DNA of 64,000 nucleotides from Aegilops tauschii subsp. strangulata. Lineage: Eukaryota > Streptophyta > Magnoliopsida > Poales > Poaceae. Position 1 is the first letter of the stretch. The number at the start of each line of letters is the position of its first letter. Positions 43,976 to 55,416 of this stretch are shown here, piece after piece. A model generated the notes under the pieces. It was not told the DNA's origin, did no database searches, and worked only from the letters and a program-made list of their open reading frames with translations. Both the position numbers and the translations under genes were made by a program. Location of the stretch: assembly GCF_002575655.3 (NCBI RefSeq), contig NC_053037.3:248777135-248841134 (forward strand), written 5' to 3'.

Positions 43976-44967
43976 GCCACTGTTGAGCGACAGCACGCAG
44001 CGCCCGAAGGCAGGACGGACCTCAGGATCTCCGGCTCAGAGATCCGTGTTGACCGGTGACATGATACTGCGCTTTAGTATAGGGAGTACAGGAGGGGGAT
44101 TTGGGGGAACTAGAGTAGGAATCGAGATTCCAGAGGTGGGGGAGGGGCGGGAGATTGGGGATGAGAAGGTAGCTTGAATTTCGAAAACGCGCCAATATGC
44201 TCTCGGCGCGCAAGTGCACGAAAACAGTGGTGGCGCCCACATGTCGGCCTAAGAGTCCTTTTTCTTTCTTTTTTGGGAGCCCGGTCTTTTTTTCAGGATC
44301 TTTTGAGAGCCTGGCCTGAGAGTCATAATTGACCTGTTTGGCATTGCGTTACTACTCGGCCCATATTCAACGACACCTCACTGGCCCAAACAAGTGTACA
44401 TCATCGAAAAGACATTGAGCTCAAATTATAACTTGAAAAAAGGAGATATACTCTGAACACTGGAGAATGGTGATGCCCTTATTTAGCCCACCAGCAGTTC
44501 GAGACAATAAATAGTTCGAAACTATGATATATATACAACATTCAAACACTAACAAGTGACTACTACTGACATAAACAACAAGACATGATAGTTCATAAGA
44601 AGTCTTGCTACACCATCAAAACACAACCATCTGCAGCGCTCAGACTCTCGTGATCGAGATGAGAATGACATTCTAAACAGAGGCAACTATTACATAGTAA
44701 GAGTGACATAGACGAGGATGACCAAATGATAAGGAATATGCATAATAAAAGAGAGAACTACCCGTCCAGAACAAGCAGCAAATACAACAAGTCATTCGAA
44801 GAGGGATGATCCAACACCATCATAATTTGCAGCCCCGCTTCAGCCACTAGTGATCTGGAGACACCAGTACTCCACCCTTTTGACGCAACAGCCCAATTAC
44901 CTATCAACCAGAAGGCTTGAACCACATCACTGCATGTCGGACTTGAGACATCCAAGGATCAAATTTA
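43976..44967. other. Intergenic DNA between two minus-strand pseudogenes
   Basis: 43976-44250 looks like the leader of the DUF4283-like pseudogene, with a frame blocked by TGA just upstream of the ATG. 44326-44470 shares words with 42560-42680. 44480-44967 is AT-rich and would be the 3' UTR of the F-box/DUF295-like pseudogene. Nothing else recognised. Confidence 0.4.
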
Positions 44968-47122
44968 CTAGATGCCTTTGTCATTCTCACCTTCTTTTGG
45001 CTGCAGGCTGTATCGTTGACAATCAGGGGAGTTTGCTCCTGAAGTCCTAGGGCTCGCCGTGTAGACACGGTTTTCCATATCAAACAGAGCCTCTCTGCCA
45101 TCAAGGTCCTTGCCAACGGTGATCTCCTGGTTAATCAGATAATTGAGTTCGAGAAACTGAGAGTGTGAACCAAGGCTGTTTACCCGCCTCCAACTCAAAA
45201 ATCCTGAAGGCCCCAACAAGCTAGTATCCTGCTCATAGACGTAGCAGCCACTGTCCAGTTACTCACGTATTTCACGGTGCTTGTACACAGTGGGTTTTTT
45301 CCAATATAACTATTTTGGCTCATGTGTGTGAATGATCATCAGTCTTTTGCCGTCGTCTAATCGAGCGAGGAACCAGTTGTGCTTCCCTATTTTTGGCAAA
45401 GGAGGTGTGATTACAAAGGGCAGTAACTATAGGGACACTGCATCATATCAAAAAGGACACGCATTGTTAATGTAAGATCAGCATTGTTTAGAGTATGTGT
45501 AGGATAATGCAAGAAACATAATTGATATGTCCCTTTTGGAATTGAGAGGAAAATACAGGGAAATGTTTATTGGGTTCGAAAATTTAGAAGTGCCATGCAT
45601 GGTTATACTCATGTTATCTCGCAATCGATTCTTCACAGGAAACTACCATGTCATGCATGTTATGTAATCATGTTATATCCTCACAAACAAATTCTTCAAG
45701 GAAACTAACAGACCATGCATTGTTATATACTCATGTTCTGTGGGCAAAAATTTTGTGAGGATATTATTCTAGCCATTGATTGATGAAGGGCGAATATAGG
45801 TATGTACACATGGTAAGCATTACAAGATTTCACTACTTCCAAATATAGAGTTCTCCATATGCACATTTACTTCCCTAATGTATGGTTAGATGAAACCAAC
45901 AGTGTGATGCATGTTTCTACATCATGAAAATGAGGAAACTAACATGGCTATTGATACACACTCATATTTAGTATCTCTCCGTCCGGAAATACTTGTCGTA
46001 GAAATGGATACAAATAGGTGTATCTAGAACTAAAATACATCTAGATACATCCATTCCTTGGACAAGTATTTTCGGGCGGAGGGAGTAGTATATAGATTAA
46101 TATAAAATAAGGAGAATATCCATATCTTCCTAACCGTTTGATTATTCAAGGGTACAAATTGGCTGTAACATGGTCACAATCGCATGAATTAACTCATTCC
46201 AAATATAGTTGATTTATGGCGTCTCTAATACATTGCCATAGTTCTACTCAAATTCTGCTCAAACAGGGATATGCCAATCACCACAAGAAGTTCAAACAGT
46301 GTCATGGCATTGTCATTAACATCAGACAAAAACAACTTACACACACCGTCCCGGCAATACGTGGTGCCATCTGCTTTGTCGATCGCGTAGATGATGCCAT
46401 TGTGTTCAATAGCATCACAGAAGTGTGTACAGCTTTGACGATCCACTGCGAGCTAAGTTGTCTCCAGCTAAAGAAGGCACCGGCGTAAAGATAGGCGAGT
46501 CCACGGTCGAACAAGGCAATTAGCTTGAAGTCTTCGTAATCCGCATGTCGCATGGGCACTTGGCAGATTACAATCTTCTGCAAAACAAAGTCCGTCCATC
46601 TGACGTGGCAATCTAGATGACTTGGACCGTGATGGTAAAACCCTATATAATCCAACGGAGGAAGGATAATCTCATTGCAGGTCTAGAAGTTCACGAGCAC
46701 CAACTTTCTCCCGTCTTCTCTAATGGCAGACATCCAGTGGGAGTTCATGCCGACCCAGTACATACCTGCCAAGAAGTTTCAGGCGATGGTGATCAGATCG
46801 AAGTCGAGGGAAATGATGTACGGCGACCCACTACATACCTGCAAGGAAGTTTCGGCTAATGGAGGTCGGATTGAAGTCGAGGGGCATCATGTATGCCTCC
46901 TTATCATGGTGAGCAAATCTCGCAAGACCAGATAGCAGCAAGCAGGGTGTCTTGAAGCTTAGGCCTCGCTTCGACGATGGCCGTGTGCATGTCCCTCGAG
47001 CATGCAGCCAGCCGCACGGCGCTCAACATATCCATACACGAACAATAGAGGTCGGGGATGTCACTGGGGAGATTGCTCCAATCGCAGCTCATATGGATGT
47101 TGCGCGGTTCGCGTTCGACCAT
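44968..47122 (-). pseudogene. F-box/DUF295-like pseudogene, interrupted by a MITE
   Basis: Minus strand, from ATG 47122: an F-box-like start (DWSNLPSDIPDLYCSCMDML ... RLAACSRDMHTAI), then after decayed sequence with a near 72-bp tandem duplication (about 46757-46899) the DUF295 part: NEIILPPLDYIGFYHHGPSH, DCHVRWTDFVLQKIVICQVP, DFKLIALFDRGLAYL, HNGIIYAIDKADGTTY. After a non-coding gap (about 45430-46220) containing a Stowaway MITE comes a C-terminal piece (HNWFLARLDDGKRLMIIHTH; RVNSLGSHSQFLELNYLINQ...RYSLQP) ending near 44968. F-box/DUF295 proteins are putative SCF ubiquitin-ligase adaptors, a huge grass family. Several stops and frame changes mean this copy is dead. Confidence 0.6.
45974..46085. 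mobile_element. Stowaway-type MITE (Tc1/mariner)
   Basis: 112 bp with inverted ends TCTCTCCGTCCGGAAATACT and its reverse (AGTATTTTCGGGCGGAGGGA), flanked by TA on both sides (45972-45973 and 46086-46087). CTCCCTCCGTCCGGAAATAC is the canonical Triticeae Stowaway end. Confidence 0.92.
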
Positions 47123-48196
47123 GGTGGATTTTGGAAGGTGGGGGTTTTGGGGGGCTTGATTTACGGGGGAGAAGGCTCTCGGTGCTGGAGCGGCTAGCGA
47201 GGGAATAGTGGTACTGGGGGAGGCGAGCGAGGCAAGGGTACGCGGGGGCACAGTGAGATGATGAAGAGTGACCTCATGATCTCCGGCGAGACGGAGATGG
47301 AGATGGAGTGGTGCTAGGGGAGAGGGAGACAAGGCGAGGCATGCTATACAGCGGCGGTGATAGTGACTGCACAGTGCACAACGTGAGGCTGACTTTGGTA
47401 ACCCGAACACGCCGCCTGGACTAGTGTCACCTCGGGCGCAGGGTCTTGTCACTTCACTATGAGGACCGGATGAATAATATTTTGACCATCAAGTGTAGCA
47501 CAGTTGTACTACTACTAGTAGGAACATACGGAGTAGTGCTGTATAGCGGAAATAGGTCTCCCATGCTAGCATGCCTCTGGGTTCACTTTGTCCTCCAGGT
47601 ATCATCCATATTGCGAGCAGAACCAAATTCTCGTGCATGCGGAAGCGCGAAGAAGGGCTTTTTTAGGATAACCGCATATTCCTTAACCAGAGAATGTTGT
47701 GTCTCCCACGCACGCGCCAATTTCCATCCAAACCAGCTACGACACATTTTTTATATCTGTTTACATAGGTCCCACCTGTTAGGAGGGGTGCAGAAATAAA
47801 AAGGAATCATAAAATGTCTCGCCACGGTGATTCGAAAGAGTGACCTCAACTAGCTAGTGGCACATGTAGCGCTAGAAGGATGGGCACGTACACAGACAGG
47901 TACCACTCCTCAGTCTACCCGCATAGCCTTTTCATTTAGTCTACCTAGCCGTCTAATCAACTGCGTGTAGGCCACTTCTCCCATTTACTTCTCCATCGGG
48001 AACCGATTTTCCTTGGCTTCTTCACCTCTCCTTCATCTTCATTTGCATCCAAACCCCACTGCATTCACATTGTTTTAACCTCTTCACATACTCCTGGAGT
48101 AATTCCGAAGCCCCTTTAAATAATCATCTTCTTCACTTAGACTAGCCATCTAATCCTAATTCTCCAAACCATAGCCCTCCGGTCCAGCGGTTCCAA
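47123..48196. promoter_or_regulatory. Intergenic region between divergent F-box-like and exonuclease-like genes
   Basis: 1.07 kb without a supportable ORF. The right side has gene-promoter character: pyrimidine-rich leader (CTTCACCTCTCCTTCATCTT near 48030), TATA-like TTTAAATA (48115-48122) about 75 bp before the ATG at 48197. The left side is GC-rich next to the F-box-like ATG. A shared bidirectional promoter is possible but inferred. Confidence 0.4.
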
Positions 48197-48903
48197 ATGG
48201 CGAAAGAGATCCAGATGGAGGTTTTTAGCGTCCAACATGTCCTCATCAAAGGCTCGTTGAGCATAGTTGCCACCGTCACCGACCACCCAGGGGTTGTTCA
48301 GAAGTGGATCACCAATGTATCCAACTCCCTCCAAAAGGTAGAGATGAAGGTCATCGGTCTCGACGCAGAGTACACGGAGCGTGCCACTGGGAAGATCCAA
48401 CGCGCCGCCGTCCTTCAGTTGTGCCTCGAAGATGATGTTTTGGTGTACCACATCATACACGCACCCTCCATACCAGGTGAGCTCCACAATTTCTTGTCTC
48501 TGGAGGACATATACTTCTATGGGGCAGCCATCGAAGGGGACAAACAGAAGCTGGCGCCGTACAACCTTGATTTGAAAAGCATCGTTGACCTACAAACCAG
48601 AATCAAAATTCCTGTAGAAGATTGTGATAAACAGACACCATCCCTATTCGACGTAGAAAATTTTGTGCTCAGAACAAATCTTCAGAAGGGTGACGAGACG
48701 CTAGCATTAAGGTCGTCTGCATGGTGAATTATCCCTTGACGTACGAGCGGATAAAATATGCTGCCCTCGATGCCCGTGTGAGTTTCGAGATAGCTACAAG
48801 ATCCAAAGAGCTTGTTGCGAAGCCGTCTCCCACAGAAAATGAGAACAAGAAGAAGAAGAAGAAGAAGAAGCTGCATCAGCAGCAGGGCATTATGGATGGA
48901 TGA
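48197..48903 (+). pseudogene. 3'-5' exonuclease-like (DEDD/WRN-exo type) gene with one frameshift
   Basis: ATG 48197 opens 177 codons. The Exo I motif VIGLDAEYTE gives catalytic D56 and E58; Exo II is in FYGAAIEGDKQKL (D about 115); Exo III is in YAALDARVSFEIA (Tyr-x3-Asp), encoded in a different frame after a one-base loss near 48700 (GDETLA to SIKVVCMV). The second frame runs to TGA 48901-48903 with a Lys-rich end encoded by an (AAG)n run (48849-48870). All four acidic residues are present, so only the shift separates it from a complete WRN-exo/RNase-D-type domain that would degrade nucleic acids 3' to 5'. An intron cannot be excluded, but I see no clear splice pair. Confidence 0.65.
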
Positions 48904-49736
48904 ACTATTTCCTCCGTTGTAAAAAAACTATTTCCTCTCTGTGTATATTGATATAGATGAACTATTTCGATGGTGTGCATGTCTTTGGAACAAGTAGCAG
49001 CATAGGTCCGCTTGACTATAAGGAACTATTTATCCGCCTAGCTTTCTCTACTACTCCTTCCAGTGATCGGTATGCAATGCATGTGTCAGTAGACATGACA
49101 GCTTGTTCATGGAAGTTGAACTACGGCGACCATCACATTTCATACACTGTCACTCGCGATTCCCACGACGCCGCTCCAACCCACGACACCACGTCCCCCG
49201 ATGTGCGCCTCACCCCTCTCGGCCGCACCACCAATCTGCCTTTGTGTGCATGACATGTGGGCGAGCTGAAATGCGGCGAGCATCAAGTTTCTACCATAGC
49301 CACACGCGATTCCCACGACACTGCTCGAACCCATGACACCGCACGTCCCCCAACCTGCGGCTCACCCCTCTCCGCGCCACCGCCCCTCTGCCTTCGGGAG
49401 CATGACATGTGGACCTGCCACCTATTGGGTCCACATGTTATTCACTCAAAGGCAAGTGTAGTAAGGCACTGAAGCTCAGTCCCGTGGGCCTTGAGAGGGG
49501 AATGTAACTCCTGCGCCAGGCCTTGTGGTGCTACCGCTACACAAACTCGTGCCAAACTCGAGATTTGTTTCTTACTAGCAAGATGCCCGTGTGTTGCACG
49601 GAACATCAAGATGCATTTGTATGAGTAGTTTATCTTGTGGGAGAAAAGGATGAACGAGGGAAGGCCTTATTTGCAAATCTGGAGAGGGGTGTCGGTATCT
49701 TTTTGCAAAGTTGCCATAGTTTCCTTCCACGGACAC
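48904..49736. other. Non-coding region downstream of the exonuclease-like gene, with repeated blocks
   Basis: Two degenerate copies (about 49115-49250 and 49262-49400) share CGCGATTCCCACGAC and CTCACCCCTCTC words. The second overlaps the direct repeat that returns at 50998. No gene supported. Confidence 0.45.
49344..49533 (+). repeat. Direct repeat, copy 1
   Basis: About 185 bp similar to 50998-51179: CTCACCCCTCTC, CCACATGTnATTnACTCA, CACTGAAGCTC, and an identical end ATGTAACTCCTGCGCCAGGC...TTGTGGTGCT. Confidence 0.75.
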
Positions 49737-49739
49737 CTA

Positions 49740-50003
49740 GGGGCTGTTTGGATTGTGACTATGTTTGCCATATATTGCCGCATTATTTTTGCCACACTTG
49801 CCTAACTTGAGTTGCTCAGATTGTTAGCCACACTTTGGCTTGCCTAAGGGAATCTTGCCACACTTTTTGTGTCTATGACATGTGGGGTTCACTTCTCATA
49901 AAAAATCTTGCCTTAGGTGTGGCTAGAACCAATCACCCACATAACTTGATCAAACTTGTCTAAGGTGAGGTGTGGCGAAGTGTGCCAAGAAACAGTCAGC
50001 CCC
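49740..50003. mobile_element. Tourist-like MITE (PIF/Harbinger)
   Basis: 264 bp. It begins GGGGCTGTTTGGATTGTG and ends AAGAAACAGTCAGCCCC, inverted ends of a PIF/Harbinger MITE. CTA flanks it on both sides (49737-49739, 50004-50006), fitting the 3-bp target of this superfamily. The interior is rich in TTGCCACACTT words. Confidence 0.88.
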
Positions 50004-50997
50004 CTACGCCTAATAACGCCCCGACGTCCAGATGTGGCACCCTCGCCACGGCCAGGCCACCACCGGCCAGTTCAACTCGAACGAGTGAGTCGCGAACGCC
50101 GCCGCGACAACGGTCGGCTGGGCATCTCAAACCACATCGATGCCGCTTCCCCATAGCCGATCTACGCTAGCACGTGGCCGCACGCCGTTGAGCCACGAGT
50201 CAACATACGACGGCAGGAATGCCTCCAGGCTCACTGGCTCAACTACGTCGAGTACATCACATTCGCAAATCGGTATCCATTGAGCAGGTTGCTCCCGCCC
50301 ACGAGCACACGCCTATACATATCCAGCATTCCAGCCTCGTCGCTGAGTGGAACATCCTCGAGACGGTGCAAGCGTTCGGAATCTCGAGCCCAAGTCGAGC
50401 TATGTGCCCCGGGTAGATCACTGGCTCCCGCCCAACCTCCCACCTGACCGTCGTTGCTGTCGCACCACTTACGATCGGGAGCAGCACCCTACCGCTCATC
50501 CGGAGCGCGAGCTAGTAAACGTCATGCGTCACGTCACAACAGTCAAGCACCTCGACATGCGTCGGCCGGGTAGAGACTTTTCTTGGCCACAAGCTCAATG
50601 GTCTTGTCCAAGATCGGTGTGGTCCTGCAGTCGAACATGCGGGTAAAATACTACGGGAGCAGCTGCATGTGCATGGCCCAGACGCCGATGTTCGCGTGGA
50701 GGAGGTGGTACTCGCTAGCGCCGTAGCGTGCTATATGGCTTAGGCAGGCACCTATTGCGTTGCTCTGGCATTGGCACCGGCATTGTCAACGCAGCTGATG
50801 ATCTGGAGGAGGACGAGCGGGAAAGGAAAGGGTCTTGCATGTGTGTACAGATTCATGCAAGAAATTATTTCCTGGAAATACGGTCTTTGTTTACCTTTCT
50901 TTGAGGCTATAGATGACCCACACGAGGAAATCTATTATAACCGTTGGATGAAAATTAGTAGTACAAGAGTACGGATCGGAGCAGGCAAGCCTCGTCC
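50004..50997. other. Unrecognised GC-rich segment, possibly a decayed gene on the minus strand
   Basis: No frame is open for more than about 130 codons. Part of the minus strand reads ASEYHLLHANIGVWAMHMQLL and then TRMFDCRTTPILDKTIELVA (about 50740-50590), which looks protein-like, but I cannot assign a family. It lies between the two direct repeats. Confidence 0.3.
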
Positions 50998-51179
50998 GCC
51001 GACCTGCGCCTCACCCCTCTCGGTCCGACCGCCGCTCTGCTTTCATGAGAATGACTATGGGCCAGCCGCATTTAAGGCCCACATGTCATTGACTCATAGG
51101 CCGGTGCACAAGCCACTGAAGCTCGGTCCTGTGGGCACCGAGAGGGAAATGTAACTCCTGCGCCAGGCCTTGTGGTGCT
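50998..51179 (+). repeat. Direct repeat, copy 2
   Basis: Partner of 49344-49533. It ends TTGTGGTGCT, exactly where the WHAM-like LTR begins; in copy 1 the sequence goes on ACCGCTACAC. Confidence 0.75.
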
Positions 51180-51586
51180 TGATGGTTGCTGCAACTACGT
51201 TGGTATTTCCCCGAAGAAGGAGGGATGATGTAGCACAACGACGGTAGGTATTTCCCTCAGTGATGAAACCAAGGTATCGAACCAGTAGGATAACCAAGCA
51301 ACACAACGTGAGCAGCACCTGCAAACAAACAACAACACCTCGCAACCCGACGAGTTAAAGGGGTTGTCAGTCCCTTCCGGGGTACGGCGCCTCAAGATAG
51401 GCAAACTCACGTGAGGTAAATTGTAGTAGATTGATGTATCGAACGCCAAATAAAATAAATAAAGATAAAACACAACAAGGTATTTTTGGATTAATAGATC
51501 TGAATAAAAACGCAAAGGAAAAGTAGATCGCAAGGCAAATATATGAGAAAGAAGACCCGGGGGAAGTAGGTTTCACTAGTGGCTTC

Positions 51587-52497
51587 TGATAGAGGCAAAG
51601 GTGTCCCGTCTTTCGATGAGATGATGGATATCGCTTTGGTGGAAGTCGACTTTGACGATCCGACTACGAACGTGCGACGACGTCGCGCCTTAGCAATCGC
51701 TAAACCAACTCCGAGAGGTTATTGACCACGCCGGAGCACGATCAACCTGACCACGAGGGTCTGTTTCCTGTGAGCAAACGAAGAACAAGCAAGAAATTGA
51801 GATTGCAATCTGGATATTGCGAATATAAGATGAAAGCTTTATTGATCAAGGTGGGGTTCTGTGACGCCTTTGTCTGGTCGTTGAACACAAACGAAGTACT
51901 TGCAGCTATGGCGAACTTTTAATCTAAACAAAACCCAAAGTCTAAACGACGCCCTAAGGGTTGTATATATGGAGGAAGAGGGGGGAATTTCGTGGCCCTT
52001 GGGGAAGGGGTCCGAAACCAACCCTATCTCTTGTTTCCCCACACATACGGACTCTAAAAACAGCCTATACTCAAGTATTTTGAAATTACATGGGCCTGGC
52101 CCAATAATAAGGTGACGCAGCACCTAGAATAGCCTTTGGACGAAAGTTATGAAGTAGCATCTTGTATATTTCGTCCAAGGCTTCATGCACGCATTATGGT
52201 GGCTTCAACGTCCTGAAATCATCACTTGTAACTCCGTTCTTGTTCCCCATGCGCATGCCATCATCTCCATGTCTGTTCTTGCTCCAATGTTCATCCTTCT
52301 CAAAGCTAGGCCCTTCATTTGTAAGCAAAACAAATGTATCCAATTTAGGCAGCATCATATTCTCATGAACATTAGAATCATTACCAAGAAACGAAAGTAC
52401 CTGGTAATTTAATTGGCGTGCGCGAGCTCTAGTAATTGGTCCAGTATGTATTGCAGCAGGGGCTGTGGGTGTAACAATGGTATTGATGTATTCATCA
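51587..52497 (-). mobile_element. Solo LTR of the chromovirus-like family, reverse
   Basis: 911 bp, flanked by GCTTC (51582-51586 and 52498-52502). Reverse complement of the LTR at 21674-22592. Removing it rejoins GGCTTC-TCTCGAGAAAATAGC exactly as in the intact copy at 28585. Confidence 0.92.
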
Positions 52498-53039
52498 GCT
52501 TCTCTCGAGAAAATAGCAAACGGTGGGTAAACAAATTACTGTTGGGAAATTGATAGAACTTCAAATAATTATGATGATATCCAGGCAATGATCATTACAT
52601 AGGCATCACGTCCAAAATTAGTAGACCGACTCCTGCCTGCATCTACTACTATTACTCCGCACATCGACCGCTATCCAGCATGCATCTAGTGTATTAAGTT
52701 CATGGAAAAATGGAGTAATGCAATAAGAACGATGACATGATGTAGACAAGATCCATTATCTATTGTGGCAGACAGGGATCTCGTCTTTTTATCCTTAGTA
52801 GCAATGATACATACGTGTCGGTTCCCTTTCTGTCACTGGGATCAAGCACCGTAAGATCGAACCCACTATGAGGCACCTCTTCCCATTGCAAGATAAATAG
52901 ATCAAGTTGGCCAAACAAAACCCAAATATCGGAGAAGAAATGTGAGGCTATAAGAGATCATGCATATAAGAGATCAAAGAAACTCAAATAACTTTCATGG
53001 ATATAAATAGGTATAACTGATCATAAACTCGAACTTCAT

Positions 53040-53635
53040 TGATACGTCTCCAACGTATCTATAATTTTTTAATGTTCCATGCTATTATATTATCAATCTT
53101 GGATGTATTATATGCATTTATATGCTATTTTATATGATTTTTGGGACTAACCTATTAACCTAGAGCCCAATGCCAGTTTCTGTTTTTTCCTTGTTTTTGA
53201 GTATCGTAGAAAAGGAAAACCAAACGGAGTCCAATTAATCTGAAATTTCACGGAGATTATTTTTTGACCAGAAGAAGCCCACGGAGTATCGGAGATGGGC
53301 CAGAAGAGTCCCGAGGCACCCACGAGGGTGGGGGCGCGCCCTACCGCCCTGGGCGCGCCCCCCTACCTCATGGCCGCCTCGGAGACCCCCCTGACTTGTT
53401 CCCGATGCCAAAACCTCTTATATATACAGAAACACCCAGAACATAACCTAGATCGGGAGTTCCGCCGCCGCAAGCCTCTGTAGCCACCAAAAACCAATCG
53501 GGACCCTGTTCCGGCACCCTGCCGGAGGGGGGGATCCATCACCGGTGGCCATGTTCATCATCCCGGCACTCTCCATGACGAGGAGGGAGTTGTTCACCCT
53601 CGGGGCTGAGGGTATGTACCAGTAGCTATGTGTTT

Positions 53636-53678
<43 letters not shown>

Positions 53679-54749
53679 TTCTTGATTTGGCACGATCTTG
53701 ATGTATCCCGAGCTTTGCTACTATAGTTGGATCTTATGATGTTTCTCCCCCTCTACTCTCTTGTAATGGATTGAGTTTTCCCTTTGAAGTTATCTTATCG
53801 GATTGAGTCTTTAAGGATTTGAGAACACTTGATGTTTGTCTTGCATGTGCTTATCTGTGGTGACAATGGGATATTTTCACGTGACTTGATGTATGTTTTG
53901 GTGATCAACTTGCGGGTTCAGTGACCTTGTGAACTTATGCATAGGGGTTGGCACACATTTTTGTCTTGACTCTCTGTTAGAAACTTTGGGGCACTCTTTG
54001 AAGTTCTTTGTGTTGGTTGAATAGATGAATCTGAGATTGTGTGATGCATATCGTATAACCATACCCATGGATACTTGAGGCGACATTGGAGTATCTAGGT
54101 GACATTAGGGTTTTGGTTGATTTGTGTCTTAAGGTGTTATTCTAGTACGAACTCTATGATAGATCGAACGGAAAGAATAGCTTCGTGTTATTTTACTACG
54201 GACTCTTGAATAGATCGATCCGAAAGAATAACTTTGAGGTGGTTTCGTACCCTACAATAATCTCTTCGTTTGTTCTCCGCTATTAGTGACTTTGGAGTGA
54301 CTCTTTGTTGCATGTTGAGGGATAGTTATATGATCTAGTTATGTTATTATTGTTGAGAGAACTTGCACTAGTGAAAGTATGAACCCTAGGCCTTGTTTCC
54401 TAGCATTGCAATACCATTTGTGCTCACTTTTATCATTAGTTACCTTGCTGTTTTTATATTTTCAGATTATAAAAACCTCCTACCATCCATATTGCACTTG
54501 TATCACCATCTCTTCGCCGAACTAGTGCACCTATACAATTTACCATTGTATTGGGTGTGTTGGGGACACAAGAGACTCTTTGTTATTTGGCTGTCGGGTT
54601 GTTTGAGAGAGACCATCTTCATCCTACGCCTCCCACGGATTAATAAACCTTAGGTCATCCACTTGAGGGAAATTTGCTACTGTCCTACAAACATCTGCAC
54701 TTGGAGGCCCAACAACGTCTACAAGAAGAAGGTTGCGTAGTAGACATCA
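53040..54749 (+). mobile_element. Solo LTR of a Sabrina-like Gypsy family
   Basis: 1710 bp, TGATACGTCTCCAACGTATC ... GTAGACATCA, flanked by TTCAT (53035-53039 and 54750-54754). Removing it rejoins AACTTCAT-CAGATCCCAAC as in the WHAM-like copy at 29115. It contains a (CT)n run (53639-53675) and a TATA-like TTATATATAC near 53418. Confidence 0.92.
53639..53675 (+). repeat. (CT)n microsatellite in the Sabrina-like LTR
   Basis: About 18 CT units; the homologous LTR at 25090 has only a short interrupted CT tract. Confidence 0.95.
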
Positions 54750-55416
54750 TTCATCAGATCCCAACAAACACACCGCAAAAAGAGTTACATCATATGGATC
54801 TCCAGGAGACCATTGTATTGAGAATTCAGCGAGAGAGGAAGCCATCTAGCTACTAACTACGGACCTGAAGGTCTACAAAGAACTACTCACGCATCATCGG
54901 AGAGGCACCAATGGAAGTGGTGAACCCCTCCGTGATGGTGTCTAGACTGGATCTGGTGGTTGTGGACTCTGCGGCAGCTGGATGAATATTTCATCGACGT
55001 TTCTAGGGTTCTGGTATTTTTGGGGTATTTATAGAGCAAAGAGGCAGTCCAGGGGGCACCCGAGGTGGGCACAACCCACCAGGGCGTGCCTGGGCCTCCT
55101 GGCGCGCCCTGGTGGGTTGTGCCCCCCTCGGGAACCCCCAGGTGCAACCAGGGCCCATTGCCTTCCTTCTGGCCCATAAAAAATCATCGTGGAGTTTCGT
55201 GGCATTTGGACTCCGTTTGATATTGATTTCCTGCGATGTAAAAAACATGGAAAAAAACTAGCAACTCGCACTTGGCACTATGTCAATAGGTTAGTACCAA
55301 AAAATGATATAAAATGACTATAAAATGATTATAAAACATCCAAGATTGATAATAAAACAGCATAGAACAATAAAAAATTATAGATACGTTGGAGACGTAT
55401 CAGCATCCCCAAACTT

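Noticed and set aside
49570..49610. GCAAGATGCCCGTGTGTTGC, a word common at some grass repeat ends
   Set aside because: No partner end or target duplication was found, so no element can be defined.
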